From Duganella phyllosphaerae (lineage in GTDB: Bacteria > Pseudomonadota > Gammaproteobacteria > Burkholderiales > Burkholderiaceae_D), in NCBI RefSeq assembly GCF_001758785.1, contig NZ_LROM01000061.1, positions 1-64,000 on the forward strand: 64,000 nucleotides of DNA, written 5' to 3'. Below are positions 45,027 through 54,609 of the stretch, in pieces (positions within the stretch are counted from its first letter, which is position 1; the number at the start of each line of letters is the position of its first letter). The position numbers and the translations under genes are program-made. A model generated the notes under the pieces. It ran no database searches, was not told where the DNA came from, and was given only the letters and a program-made list of their open reading frames with translations.

Positions 45027-48000
45027 GGGACTTGAGGAAGGCCAGCACGGCCTCGCGGTCGGTGCGGGACAGCTGCTCGAAGCGCCGGCGCGCCCGCGCC
45101 GCCTCGCCGTCGTGCCACAGGATGGCTTCGGTCAGGTTGCGCGCACGGCCGTCGTGCAGGTAGCCGACGTTGCCGGCGCCGCCCATCACCTTGTCGGTGT
45201 AGCCGATCCCCCACAGCGGCGCGGTGCGCCACATGCTGCCTCCGGCCTGGCCTTCTACCAGGTTGTCGGCCAGGCCGGCGCCCATGTCGTGCAGCAGCAG
45301 GTCGGAGTACGGCGCGATGGTCTGGTTGCGCAGTTCGGCCAGCAGGTGGCCGCCGCCGGTGGTCATTTGCGCGGTGTGGCAAGCCACGCAGCGCATGCCG
45401 TCAAACAGCCTGGCGCCGGCGGCCACCTGGGCCGCATCCACGCGGTGTTCGTCGAGCGGCGCGACGCCTTGCGGGAAACCGCTGGCAATACTGCGTTGGG
45501 CCGGCACCGCTACCAGCGCCAGGTATTGCGTGATCAGTTGCAGGTCGGCCTCGCTGATGCCTGGTTGCGCGGCGGCGCCCTTGCAGCCGGCGGGATCGGT
45601 GTGGCACGCCCGGCTGCGGTAGACCGGGGATGTGACCGCCATGTCGGCCAGCAGCGCGGCTGCCGTTTGATGGCGCAGGCTGGCCTTCGACGCTTTCCAG
45701 CCGAAGCGCCCCAGGCGCACGGCGCCGGACTCGGGATCGAACACGAAGTTGGCCACGCCGCGCACGCCGTCGCTGTCCGGCGCCGAGCGCACGCGCGCCA
45801 GGATTTGCGCCTCCGGGATTGCCTCGAGCAGGCCGGTGCCCAGCATCGGCTGGGCGGCGCGCAGCGATACCACGGCCGGGGTGGCGCTGTCGAAGGCCAC
45901 CGTAGGCTTGCGCAGCTCGACCACGGCGCCATCGGCCAGCTTCACCTGGCGCGTTTCGAAGCCGGCCACGCGCACGCCGTTGCCCCAGTTCTGGCGAGCG
46001 CCGGAACCGGACACCCCATTCATCTGCACCGCAGAACCGTACTGCGGATGCGGCGACTGAGCGCCGCTCGCGTCCACGCTGGCTACCCGCACCGACATGG
46101 CGTCAAGGCGCTGGTTGATGGCGGCGGGCGCCGGGCTGCGGCCGTTGTTGACGTGGCAGGCAATACACGCCGACTGGTTGAAACGCGCTCCCTGCAGGCC
46201 CACGGCCGGCGCGTAGCGGTCGTTACCCGGCTCATTATGGTCGCCGGTGGTAAAGCTGGTGTGCACCAGGCGCCGTCCTTCCACGAAGCGCTGCATGTTC
46301 TGCATACCGATATGGTTGTGCGGCTGCTGGAACATGAACAGGCCGTTGTCGCTGTAGTTGTACGAAACCGAACCGAGGCCGCCGGCCAGCGTGGCCGCCG
46401 GCAGCGGCACCGAGTTCAGGCGCGGCTGCACGCCGTACCAGGGCCGCAACCCTGCGCCCACCACGTAAATCCATTCGGACGAGTAGTAGCGCACGCCGCC
46501 GTTGTCGCCGATGGCGCCCATGGCGGCGGCGGTGGAAAACATCGACGGCGAAACTTCGATGGCGTCGCCCGCAGCCAGCGCGCGGGCCGGCACGTACTGG
46601 CCGTTGGGCAGGCCGTCCGCATTGAGGCCGGCGTGGCCCGGGTAGTCCTTCACCTGCAAGGTGCAGGCGCCGTTGATGCCGGTGGCGTTCGTGAGCTTGC
46701 CGTTGGCCGGGTAGGGTGTCGACTTGCAGATCGTGACCTCGCGGTCCACCAGTTCGCCGGGGGCCATCCAGCCGTAGCCGGTCACGCCGGGGCGATCGAA
46801 GCCGCGGAAGAACGCCACGCCGCCGGGCAGGAAATCGACGGTGGTGTACTGGTTGACGATCAGCGTGGGTTTCGTCACGCCGGCCACGCGGCTGTTGTCG
46901 ATGACCTCCACGCCCCAGGTGCGGTTCTTGAAATACTGCGGCACGAAGGTGAGGTAATTGCCGGGGCCTTTATCGACCGCCAGGCCGGTGGCCGGGTCCA
47001 CGGTCTCGTTGGGACCGTAGCCGATTTCGTTCCAGTCCTCGCCGCGTTCGCGGCCGTGGCGCGCCAGCCCACGTGCGCCGAAGCGCGTGACCAGGGTGCC
47101 GTCGGCCAGCGTGAACTGCAGCGTCTCCAACGGCTCGGCGGCCGAGGGCAGCGGCGCCCAGCCGGCACCGCTGGCAGGGAAGGGCTGTGGCGAGGTGGTG
47201 GCCGTGGGCAGGCTGTTGTCGCTGCCGGGAGACTTGAATTCGACCTCGAACAGCGAGTAGCCATACTGGGTGGCGCGCGCCACGCCCTGCACGCGCATGT
47301 AGCGGGCGTAGGCGCCCAGGTTGAAGAATTCCTCCGCACCGCCCCGGCCGTCGGTGACATAACGCAGTTGCGTCCAGCGCTCGCCATCGTCGGACACTTG
47401 CAGCGCATACTGTTTTGCGTACGCGCCTTCCCACTGCAGTTTCATGTAGCCGACAGCGGTCCTGGCGCCGAAGTCGAACTGGATCCAGGCGCCATCGACG
47501 GCGGTGCTGGACCAGCGGGTGGTGGTTTTGCCATCGACCGCCTGGGTGGCGGACATGGCCGGGTTTTCCACCGGCGACGAGGTGGCGGCGACCGGCTTGA
47601 TGACGACGCCGGGCTGGGTCGGATCGTTGGGGGCTGGCGCCGGATCGGGCGCGGGCGGCGCAGCCGGCGTGCCGGTATATGCCTGGATTTCGAAGATCGA
47701 GTAGCCGTACTGGGTTGAGCGCGCAAGGCCCTGCATGCGCAGGTAGCGGCCCTCGGCCGAGAAGCCGGTCATGTCCTCGGTGCCGCCCTGGCTGTTGTCC
47801 ACGGTCTTGACCGTGGTCCAGCTGCGGTTATCGAGCGACACTTGCAGCGCGTAGCGCGTGGCGTGGGCGTTTTCCCAGTCGATGCGCACGCGGGTGATGG
47901 TTTCCACCTGGCCGAAATCGAGCGTGAGATGCTGGTCGTCGGAAGCGCCGCTGCTCCAGCGGCTCTGACTATTGCGATCGACGGCGGCAGCCGCCGCCAG

Positions 48001-48225
48001 GTCGCCGCGTTCGCTGGAGCTGGCCGTGGCCGCGACCGGCGTGAGCGCAGTTTCCACGCCGCCCAGGTGCAGGGAGGCGGCCAGCGCCACGCGGCCATCG
48101 GCACCCGCCGGCGCTTCGCCACCGCCGCCGCCGCAGGCGGCAAGCAGCAGCGCCGCACCGAGCGGCACAAGGCGGGTATTCAGACAGGATGGTATTCTCA
48201 AGGTGGCCCCCGGGTTGGATGGCAC
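45022..48225 (-). CDS. Lipoprotein with two F5/8C domains and a di-haem oxidoreductase domain
   Basis: The product has 1067 residues. A lipobox LLAAC near residue 31 is followed by a glycine run. Two discoidin (F5/8 type C) domains lie at about 58-190 and 210-340, each ending in the similar phrase STQYGYSIFEIQ or ATQYGYSLFEVE; they probably bind carbohydrate. The C-terminal half is a DUF1111/DHOR di-haem domain with c-type haem sites CIACH (about residue 685) and CVACH (about 945) and the late GGSMWRTAPLWGIG. It is probably an outer-surface or periplasmic redox protein. A TTG start eight codons in is possible, since no good ribosome site precedes the ATG. Confidence 0.82.
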   Translation of the reverse strand: MPSNPGATLRIPSCLNTRLVPLGAALLLAACGGGGGEAPAGADGRVALAASLHLGGVETALTPVAATASSSERGDLAAAAAVDRNSQSRWSSGASDDQHLTLDFGQVETITRVRIDWENAHATRYALQVSLDNRSWTTVKTVDNSQGGTEDMTGFSAEGRYLRMQGLARSTQYGYSIFEIQAYTGTPAAPPAPDPAPAPNDPTQPGVVIKPVAATSSPVENPAMSATQAVDGKTTTRWSSTAVDGAWIQFDFGARTAVGYMKLQWEGAYAKQYALQVSDDGERWTQLRYVTDGRGGAEEFFNLGAYARYMRVQGVARATQYGYSLFEVEFKSPGSDNSLPTATTSPQPFPASGAGWAPLPSAAEPLETLQFTLADGTLVTRFGARGLARHGRERGEDWNEIGYGPNETVDPATGLAVDKGPGNYLTFVPQYFKNRTWGVEVIDNSRVAGVTKPTLIVNQYTTVDFLPGGVAFFRGFDRPGVTGYGWMAPGELVDREVTICKSTPYPANGKLTNATGINGACTLQVKDYPGHAGLNADGLPNGQYVPARALAAGDAIEVSPSMFSTAAAMGAIGDNGGVRYYSSEWIYVVGAGLRPWYGVQPRLNSVPLPAATLAGGLGSVSYNYSDNGLFMFQQPHNHIGMQNMQRFVEGRRLVHTSFTTGDHNEPGNDRYAPAVGLQGARFNQSACIACHVNNGRSPAPAAINQRLDAMSVRVASVDASGAQSPHPQYGSAVQMNGVSGSGARQNWGNGVRVAGFETRQVKLADGAVVELRKPTVAFDSATPAVVSLRAAQPMLGTGLLEAIPEAQILARVRSAPDSDGVRGVANFVFDPESGAVRLGRFGWKASKASLRHQTAAALLADMAVTSPVYRSRACHTDPAGCKGAAAQPGISEADLQLITQYLALVAVPAQRSIASGFPQGVAPLDEHRVDAAQVAAGARLFDGMRCVACHTAQMTTGGGHLLAELRNQTIAPYSDLLLHDMGAGLADNLVEGQAGGSMWRTAPLWGIGYTDKVMGGAGNVGYLHDGRARNLTEAILWHDGEAARARRRFEQLSRTDREAVLAFLKSL

Positions 48226-48433
48226 GCAATTAGTGCCGCGTGGAAATATTTATCATAGCATATGCTTACCATTAGGCTCGGCTAAAATTATGTCTTTTGG
48301 TAGATCTCGCGGGACGCCATGCGGGCGACTGCGCCAGAAGGATGCTGAAATTGCCTGTCCGGAGAGGCGGTTTATCCGCTATATTCTGCACCATCCGATC
48401 CGGTTCCCACCTCCAGTTACGGCCTTCCACTGC

Positions 48434-51400
48434 ATGAGCGTGTCCCTCCCTAAAGCATTGTTGTGTGTACTGTTGGTCGTGGCGCCCGGCTGTTCGTGGG
48501 CGGCCGCCCCCAGGCCGCTGCTGTCCGAATATACGCACACGGCATGGACGGCCGTCGATGGCGCGCCTACCGGCGCCACCAAGTTTGCCCAGGGCGCCGA
48601 TGGCTGGCTGTGGATCGCCACGCCCACCGGCCTGTTTCGCTTCGACGGCGTGCATTTCGTGCGCGTGTCCCACGTCCATGGCCATGCGCTTGCCACCAGC
48701 AACATCATGGCGCTGACCACTGCGCCCGACGGCGCATTGTGGGTGGGCGACCGCGTGGGCGCCGTCTCGGTATTTCGCCAGGATGGCGCACACACGTACG
48801 CCGAGAACGGCGGCCTGCAACCAGTGGGGGTGATGCATATCGAAGTGGCGCCCGACGGCGCCGTCTGGGCGGCGATGCGCGACGGCGTGGCCGTGCTGGC
48901 GCCGGGCGCACAACGCTTCGCGTACCTGCCGCCCGATGCCGGGCTGCCCGCGCTGGGCGTGTTCCAGGTCCTGTTCGCACGCGATGGCACTACCTGGATC
49001 GGCACCAATGCCGGCGCGTACTTCAGGCCCCGCGGCGAAACGCGCTTTCGGCCCTCCTGGCCGCGCGAGGGCAGGGTGTCGCTGGCGGAGGCGCCCGACG
49101 GCGCCATCTGGGCTCAGGATTTCGAGCATCGCTACTACCAGGTGCGGCGCACGGCACCGCCTGGCGGCAAGGCGATCAAACCCGACCTGGACGGAAAATC
49201 CTTGCGCTACGACCGGCAAGGCACGCAGTGGGTGCTGCACGCGGATGCGCTGGAACGCCGCATTGGCAACGCTGGTGACGGTGATGCCGGCGGCGCCGGC
49301 GCAGCGGATCAGCGCCTGTCGCCATTGAACGGTATCAGCGGGCCGATGCTCACTGCCAGCTTCCAGGACCGCGAGGGCAACCTGTGGATCGGCACGTCGC
49401 AAGGCATCGACCGGCTGCGACCGAATCGACTGTCTACCATGCCGGGAAAGGTGCGCCTGCAGTTTCCGGCGCTGCTGGCCGGCCCCGAGGGCGACGTGTG
49501 GGTGGGCGATTATTCCGGCGACGTGTGGCGCTACGATGCGGACGGCCCGCGCCGGCGTGAAGTGGCGGGCCAAATCACCGCCGCCCATACCGCGCCGGAC
49601 GGCGTGCTGTGGCTGGGCGGGACCGCCGGCGTCAAACGCCGCGCGCTCGACGGCACGGTCACCACGTTCGGTTTCCCCGACGAAGTGCAAGGCCTGCGCG
49701 TGCACGCCTTGCAGCTGGACCGCGACGGCGCGCTGTGGGCATCGTTCTCGGCCGGCAAGGGCGTGTATCGTCTCGAGCACGGCCGCTGGGTGAAATCGGG
49801 CGGCTTGCGCGGCATGTCGGAACTGCTCACCACCACCATGGCGCTCGATGCGGCAGGTGACCTGTGGCTGGGGCATTTGCGCAGCCAGATCAGCGTGGTG
49901 CGGATGGCGGAAGGTAATGTGCGCACCCTGGGCGCCGCGCAGGGGCTGGAGTTGGGCACCGTGCTGGCACTGCACCCGGATGGACAGCGCATGTGGGTGG
50001 GGGGCGAAAACGGCGTGGCGCTGTATCGCGACGGACGTCCATCGAGCCGCTTCGTACCACTGCAAGGTGAGCGTGGCGAGCGGTTTCGCGGCGTCTCCGG
50101 CATCGTGCGCATGGCCGACGGCGACCTGTGGCTGCATGGCGCCGAAGGGTTGTACCGCATCGCCGCAGCCAGCCTGGAAGCGTGGTTGAGCAACCCGCAA
50201 ACGCAGGTGGCGTTCGAGCGCTTCGACGCCCGCGACGGCATGCAGGGCCACGCGCCGCAACTGCGCCCGGTGCCGTCGCTGCTGCGCGCCCGGGACGGCA
50301 AGCTGTGGTACGCCACCGCCAGTTCGGTCGGTACCATCGACCCGGCCAACATCCTGCGCAACCGCCTGCCGCCGCCGGTGCGGATCGTCGCCGTGGTGGC
50401 GGAAGGCACACGCCATGAGCTTCGCGAAACCGGCTCACCAACACTGGCGCTGCCGCAGGGAACCCGCACCATGCAGATCGACTTCACTGCACTGAGCCTG
50501 TCGATCCCGGAGCGGGTGCGCATGCGCTACCGGCTGGTGGGACTGGACCGCGACTGGCAGGAGCCGGTGGGCCGGCGCGCCGCGTACTACACCAACCTCG
50601 CTCCCGGCAAATACCGTTTCGAGGTGATCGCTTCCAACGAAGACAACCTGTGGAACACCACCGGCGCCGCGCTCGATATCGGCATCGCGCCGACCTTCGT
50701 GCAAACCGGGTGGTTCAAGTTGCTGCTGGCAGGAATGGCGGCGCTGCTGCTTTACGTCGCCTACACGATGCGCATCCGCAGCGTGACGCGGCGCATGCAC
50801 GAACGCCTGCACGAGCGACTGGCCGAGCGCACCCGCATCGCGCGGGCACTGCACGACACCCTGCTGCAAAGCGTGCAGTCGCTGCTGCTGTCGTTCGACG
50901 CCCATAGCCGGCTCTTGAAGGAAGGTACGCAGGAGCGCATGCGACTCGATCAGACGCTCAACCTGGCCGAGTTGCTGCTGGTGGAAGGGCGCGACCAGAT
51001 CATGGATTTGCGGGCCGCGGCGTCGCCCGAGGAGCTGGGCCTGGCGCTCGAGCAGTTCGGCAAGGGGCTGACCGGCCACCGCGCCCACCAGTTCGAGATG
51101 CGGGTGCGCGGCGCGCCGCATCGGCTGCAGCCAGGCGTGCAGGACGAGGTGTACGCGATTGCCCGCGAAGCGCTGTTCAATGCCTCGCGCTACGCCGAGG
51201 CAGGCAAGATCACACTGGCGCTGGAGTATGCGGCGGCCGGCCTGGTGCTTTGCGTGGAAGACGATGGGCGCGGACTCGACGAAACCGTCGCTGCCACAGG
51301 CCACCGCCCCGGACACTGGGGCATGGTCGGCATGCGCGAGCGCGCCCGAAACATGGGCGGCACACTCGACATCGACAGCGCGCCTGGCGCGGGCACCCGG

Positions 51401-51436
51401 ATCACGCTGCGCGTGCCCGCCCGCACTGCCTACTAG
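48434..51436 (+). CDS. Orphan beta-propeller sensor histidine kinase (HisKA_3 class)
   Basis: The product has 1000 residues. After a signal peptide (to about residue 24) come around fourteen short propeller repeats of the reg_prop type, built on D-G-x-LWxG phrases. Next are a Y_Y_Y domain (MRYRLVGLDRDWQEP), one membrane helix (about 764-780), a HisKA_3 helix with phospho-acceptor His807 in IARALHDTLLQSVQS, and a HATPase domain with EALFNASRYAEAG and VEDDGRGLD. This matches periplasmic-sensing NarL-class kinases. No response regulator gene is adjacent, so the partner lies elsewhere. The ATG at 48434 is chosen because it starts the signal peptide. Confidence 0.9.
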   Translation: MSVSLPKALLCVLLVVAPGCSWAAAPRPLLSEYTHTAWTAVDGAPTGATKFAQGADGWLWIATPTGLFRFDGVHFVRVSHVHGHALATSNIMALTTAPDGALWVGDRVGAVSVFRQDGAHTYAENGGLQPVGVMHIEVAPDGAVWAAMRDGVAVLAPGAQRFAYLPPDAGLPALGVFQVLFARDGTTWIGTNAGAYFRPRGETRFRPSWPREGRVSLAEAPDGAIWAQDFEHRYYQVRRTAPPGGKAIKPDLDGKSLRYDRQGTQWVLHADALERRIGNAGDGDAGGAGAADQRLSPLNGISGPMLTASFQDREGNLWIGTSQGIDRLRPNRLSTMPGKVRLQFPALLAGPEGDVWVGDYSGDVWRYDADGPRRREVAGQITAAHTAPDGVLWLGGTAGVKRRALDGTVTTFGFPDEVQGLRVHALQLDRDGALWASFSAGKGVYRLEHGRWVKSGGLRGMSELLTTTMALDAAGDLWLGHLRSQISVVRMAEGNVRTLGAAQGLELGTVLALHPDGQRMWVGGENGVALYRDGRPSSRFVPLQGERGERFRGVSGIVRMADGDLWLHGAEGLYRIAAASLEAWLSNPQTQVAFERFDARDGMQGHAPQLRPVPSLLRARDGKLWYATASSVGTIDPANILRNRLPPPVRIVAVVAEGTRHELRETGSPTLALPQGTRTMQIDFTALSLSIPERVRMRYRLVGLDRDWQEPVGRRAAYYTNLAPGKYRFEVIASNEDNLWNTTGAALDIGIAPTFVQTGWFKLLLAGMAALLLYVAYTMRIRSVTRRMHERLHERLAERTRIARALHDTLLQSVQSLLLSFDAHSRLLKEGTQERMRLDQTLNLAELLLVEGRDQIMDLRAAASPEELGLALEQFGKGLTGHRAHQFEMRVRGAPHRLQPGVQDEVYAIAREALFNASRYAEAGKITLALEYAAAGLVLCVEDDGRGLDETVAATGHRPGHWGMVGMRERARNMGGTLDIDSAPGAGTRITLRVPARTAY

Positions 51437-53415
51437 GAAGCGGAGCCGGGGCGCTGGCGGTGGAACTTGATCGGCGTATAGGCCACGTTGGACGGTGGCG
51501 CCGACTTCAGGATGTTGGTCTTCATCGCGCCCACCACGTGCATTTCGCACGGCTTGCAGTCGAAGCGCAGGGTGTAGGTCTCCTTGCCGCTCACCAGCGT
51601 CATCGGCTCTGCCTTGACCTGTCCCTGCACGCCCTGCACGCCCTTGGCCTGCTTGGGGCACAGGTTGAACGAGAACCGCAGGCAGTGCTTGGTGATCATC
51701 AGCGGCACTTCACCGGCTTCCTCGTGCGCCTCGTAGGCGGCGGCGATCAGCTGCACGCCGTGCTTCTGGTAGAACGCGCGCGCTTTTTCGTTGTACACGT
51801 TGGCCAGGTAGCTCAGCTGCGTTTCCGGGTACACCGGCGGCGGCTCGACCGAGGCCTTGCGCAGCGGTCGGTCCCAGGCGGCCAGGCGCACCGCTTCGTG
51901 CGCTTCGACTGCGTCGCGGCGCAGCGCATTGATGGCGGCCGACGGCACGAACCACGGCTGCGACAGATTGAGGTCCACGTCGGACGCGGTAAACATGCTG
52001 GCGCCCAGTTTGGACAGGCTGGCGCGCAGGCCGGCTGCGGCCTGGTCGGCCTGCTGCGCCGGTTGCAGCGCCATCGGCGCGTCGGTCACGCTGAGGCAGC
52101 CGTCTTCGTCGAGCAGCGACAGGCGCAGGCCGGCGCCGTGATCGAGTTCGGACAGGGTGACGTGCAGCGATACTTTACGGTCAGCCGACTTCTTGTTGAG
52201 GATCGCTTCCCACTGGTGGTCGCGGTTACGGTGAATCGCGATGCCGGGCTTGAAGCCGGGCAGGGCGAGGAAGGCCTCGTTGGGGAAAACGCGCCACACT
52301 TCGCCGTCCTTGCTGTCGCCAATTTTCTTGGCGACGTTGGCCTGCACGCCCACGGTCTCGCGCTTGTTCATGTAGTTCAAGCCGTCGCCGTTGGCCAGCG
52401 GCGCATTGGACACCATGTCGAAATGGTCGGTGGCCACGCGGGTGACGGTGCCCAGTTCCAGGCCCAGGTATTTCGGGCTGTCGAAGGCGCCGATTTCGTC
52501 GGTGCGGCCGTTGGCGAAGTAATCGGTATGGCCGCGATTGAAGTTCTTCTCCACGTCGGGCGTGAAGTGGATGCTGGTGGTGCCGCTGCCGGCGCGTTTG
52601 AACTCCGTGCGGCGCTCGAGGATTTCATCGAGCAGCAGGCGGTAGTGGGCCGTGATGTTCTTCACGTAGCCCATGTCCTTGTAGCGGCCTTCGATCTTGA
52701 GCGAACGGATACCGGCATCGATCAGCGCCTCGAGATTGCGGCTTTGGTCGTTGTCCTTCATCGACAGCAGGTGCTTGTCGTAGGCGACCACGCGGCCGGC
52801 GTTGTCCGACAGCGTGTACGGCAGGCGACACGCCTGCGAACAGTCGCCGCGATTGGCGCTGCGGCCCGTATCGGCATGCGAGATATAGCACTGGCCCGAA
52901 AACGCCACGCACAGCGCGCCGTGCACGAAGTATTCGAGCGGGGTGTCGGTGGCGGCGTGGATCTCGCGGATCTGGTTGATGGTCAGTTCGCGCGCGAGCA
53001 CGAGCTGCGAGAAGCCGGCGTCGCCGAGGAACTTGGCCTTTTCCTTGGTGCGGATGTCGCACTGGGTGCTGGCGTGCAGCTGGATCGGCGGCAGGTCCAT
53101 CTCCATCAGCCCCAGGTCCTGCACGATCAGCGCATCGACGCCGGCCTCGTACAACTGCCAAATCTGCTTGCGCGCGCCTTCCAGCTCCGAGTCGTGCAGG
53201 ATGGTGTTGAGCGTGACGAAAATGCGCGAATGGTAGCGGTGCGCGAACTGCACCAGCGCGGCGATATCCTCGATCGGATTGCTGGCGTTATGGCGCGCGC
53301 CGAAAGCGGGACCGCCGATGTAGACAGCGTCGGCGCCGTGGAGGATGGCTTCGCGGCCGATTTCGGCAGTTTTGGCGGGCGACAGCAGTTCGAGCTGGTG
53401 GGCTAGCAGAGACAT
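51433..53415 (-). CDS. rlhA: U32 family protein, probable 23S rRNA hydroxylase RlhA
   Basis: The product has 660 residues, close to E. coli RlhA/YdcP (653) and much longer than TrhP/YegQ. It shows the U32 start LELLSPAKTAEIGREAILHG and the signature around EYFVHGALCVAFSGQCYIS with DCSQACRLPY, whose cysteines suit an iron-sulfur cluster. RlhA is required for hydroxylation of one cytidine in 23S rRNA. The older label peptidase U32 or collagenase is probably misleading. Its final four bases overlap the convergent kinase gene. Confidence 0.85.
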   Translation of the reverse strand: MSLLAHQLELLSPAKTAEIGREAILHGADAVYIGGPAFGARHNASNPIEDIAALVQFAHRYHSRIFVTLNTILHDSELEGARKQIWQLYEAGVDALIVQDLGLMEMDLPPIQLHASTQCDIRTKEKAKFLGDAGFSQLVLARELTINQIREIHAATDTPLEYFVHGALCVAFSGQCYISHADTGRSANRGDCSQACRLPYTLSDNAGRVVAYDKHLLSMKDNDQSRNLEALIDAGIRSLKIEGRYKDMGYVKNITAHYRLLLDEILERRTEFKRAGSGTTSIHFTPDVEKNFNRGHTDYFANGRTDEIGAFDSPKYLGLELGTVTRVATDHFDMVSNAPLANGDGLNYMNKRETVGVQANVAKKIGDSKDGEVWRVFPNEAFLALPGFKPGIAIHRNRDHQWEAILNKKSADRKVSLHVTLSELDHGAGLRLSLLDEDGCLSVTDAPMALQPAQQADQAAAGLRASLSKLGASMFTASDVDLNLSQPWFVPSAAINALRRDAVEAHEAVRLAAWDRPLRKASVEPPPVYPETQLSYLANVYNEKARAFYQKHGVQLIAAAYEAHEEAGEVPLMITKHCLRFSFNLCPKQAKGVQGVQGQVKAEPMTLVSGKETYTLRFDCKPCEMHVVGAMKTNILKSAPPSNVAYTPIKFHRQRPGSAS

Positions 53416-53563
53416 GGCGGATTCCTTCTGTGAAGGGCGACATTATACCGGTGTTCACGGGCACGAAACCATAAAAGGGCCGGCCATCAGCACAGCTCTA
53501 ATGCATCCGCTAGAATGGACCATCCGCGCAACCAACCACCTGCGCGCGTCCAAGGAGATCTGA

Positions 53564-54406
53564 ATGACCGAACCAAGCACTTACGTCCCGCCTGCAGTCT
53601 GGACCGCACCCACCGCATCCGGCGGCACTTTTGCCAGCATCAACCGCCCGGTAGCCGGCGCCACGCATGACAAGGAACTGCCGGTAGGCAAACATCCGTT
53701 GCAGCTGTACTCGCTGGGCACGCCCAACGGCGTGAAAGTGACCATCATGCTCGAGGAATTGCTGGCGGCAGGGCACAGCGGCGCCGAGTACGACGCCTGG
53801 CTGATCCGCATCAACGAAGGCGACCAGTTCGGCAGCGGCTTTGTCGACGTCAATCCCAACTCCAAGATCCCGGCGCTGGTTGACCGCAGCGGGGCACAGC
53901 CGCAACGCGTGTTCGAGTCGGGCTCGATCCTGGTGCATTTGGCCGAAAAATTCGGCGCCTTCCTGCCGAAGGCGGGCAGTGCCCGCACCGAAACGCTGAA
54001 CTGGCTGTTCTGGCAAATGGGTTCGGCGCCGTTCATGGGGGGAGGGTTCGGACACTTTTATGCATACGCCCCGGAAAAACTCGAGTACCCGATCAACCGC
54101 TACGCCATGGAAACCAAGCGCCAACTCGACGTGCTCGACCGCCAACTGGCCCGGCATCGCTACGTGGCAGGGGACGAGTACACGATTGCCGACATGGCGA
54201 TCTGGCCGTGGTATGGCTCGATGGTGCTGGGGCAGCTGTACAACGCCGCCGAGTTCCTGTCGGTGCACGAGTACCAGCACGTCAGGCGCTGGGCCGAGGA
54301 GATCGCTGCGCGTCCCCCGGTCAAACGCGGCCGCCGGGTGAACCGTACCTTCGGCGATCCGGCCGACCAGGTGGCGGAACGCCATGACAAGGCTGACCTC
54401 GACTAA
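53564..54406 (+). CDS. yghU: YghU-type glutathione transferase
   Basis: The product has 280 residues. The N-terminal extension TYVPPAVWTAPTASGGTFAS and the thioredoxin-fold start PLQLYSLGTPNGVKVTIMLE are characteristic of YghU/YfcG-like Nu-class enzymes, which have disulfide-bond reductase activity with glutathione. The loop NPNSKIPALVD with FESGSILVHLAEKF forms the glutathione site; the helical C-terminal domain ends with VNRTFGDPADQV. AAGGAGAT precedes the ATG. A tandem repeat array begins inside its stop codon. Confidence 0.92.
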   Translation: MTEPSTYVPPAVWTAPTASGGTFASINRPVAGATHDKELPVGKHPLQLYSLGTPNGVKVTIMLEELLAAGHSGAEYDAWLIRINEGDQFGSGFVDVNPNSKIPALVDRSGAQPQRVFESGSILVHLAEKFGAFLPKAGSARTETLNWLFWQMGSAPFMGGGFGHFYAYAPEKLEYPINRYAMETKRQLDVLDRQLARHRYVAGDEYTIADMAIWPWYGSMVLGQLYNAAEFLSVHEYQHVRRWAEEIAARPPVKRGRRVNRTFGDPADQVAERHDKADLD

Positions 54407-54476
54407 AGAGCTCACGCCATGGACAGGAAAGAGCTCACGCCATGGACAGGAAAGAGCTCACGCCATGGACAGGAAA
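54405..54476. repeat. Three exact 24-bp tandem repeats
   Basis: Three identical 24-base units, beginning AAAGAGCTCACGCC, run from the last two bases of the yghU stop codon toward the recombinase gene. Each unit contains an ATG followed by an open frame in phase with the recombinase, which would give it an artificial extension. I take the real start of the recombinase as 54610. Exact identity of copies indicates recent amplification. Confidence 0.95.
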
Positions 54477-54514
54477 AACCTGCCCATGGCGTTCCATATT
54501 CCACTCCAATCTAC

Positions 54515-54588
54515 TCGACATTACTACCTATATTGTCGATGAATATTACTGTATGCAATACTGTATAATTGACTGTACATTCACACAG
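54515..54588. promoter_or_regulatory. Operator-like elements upstream of the recombinase, including a LexA-like box
   Basis: This AT-rich stretch contains an inverted repeat TCGACA (54515-54520) and TGTCGA (54534-54539). Three CTGTAY units follow at 54549, 54561 and 54573, exactly 12 bases apart. The last forms CTGT-N8-ACAG at 54573-54588, the arrangement of proteobacterial LexA sites. It ends 21 bases before the recombinase ATG. SOS control is therefore possible but unproven. Confidence 0.45.
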
Positions 54589-54609
54589 TCTTTTAGCCCG
54601 GTATCCGCC

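Noticed and set aside
43553..45382. 609-residue open frame with a Val-Ala-Ile repeat
   Set aside because: The repeat is the 9-bp DNA array read in frame; the rest is a shadow of fadE and the di-haem gene.
48257..48266. AGCATATGCT palindrome before the kinase gene
   Set aside because: Short palindromes of this length occur by chance; no second copy or spacing supports an operator.
54405..54476. CRISPR-like array
   Set aside because: The three 24-bp units are directly adjacent with no spacers and there are no cas genes.
54442..54609. 56-residue N-terminal extension of the recombinase
   Set aside because: It starts inside the tandem repeat, crosses the AT-rich control region, and has no similarity to recombinase N-termini.
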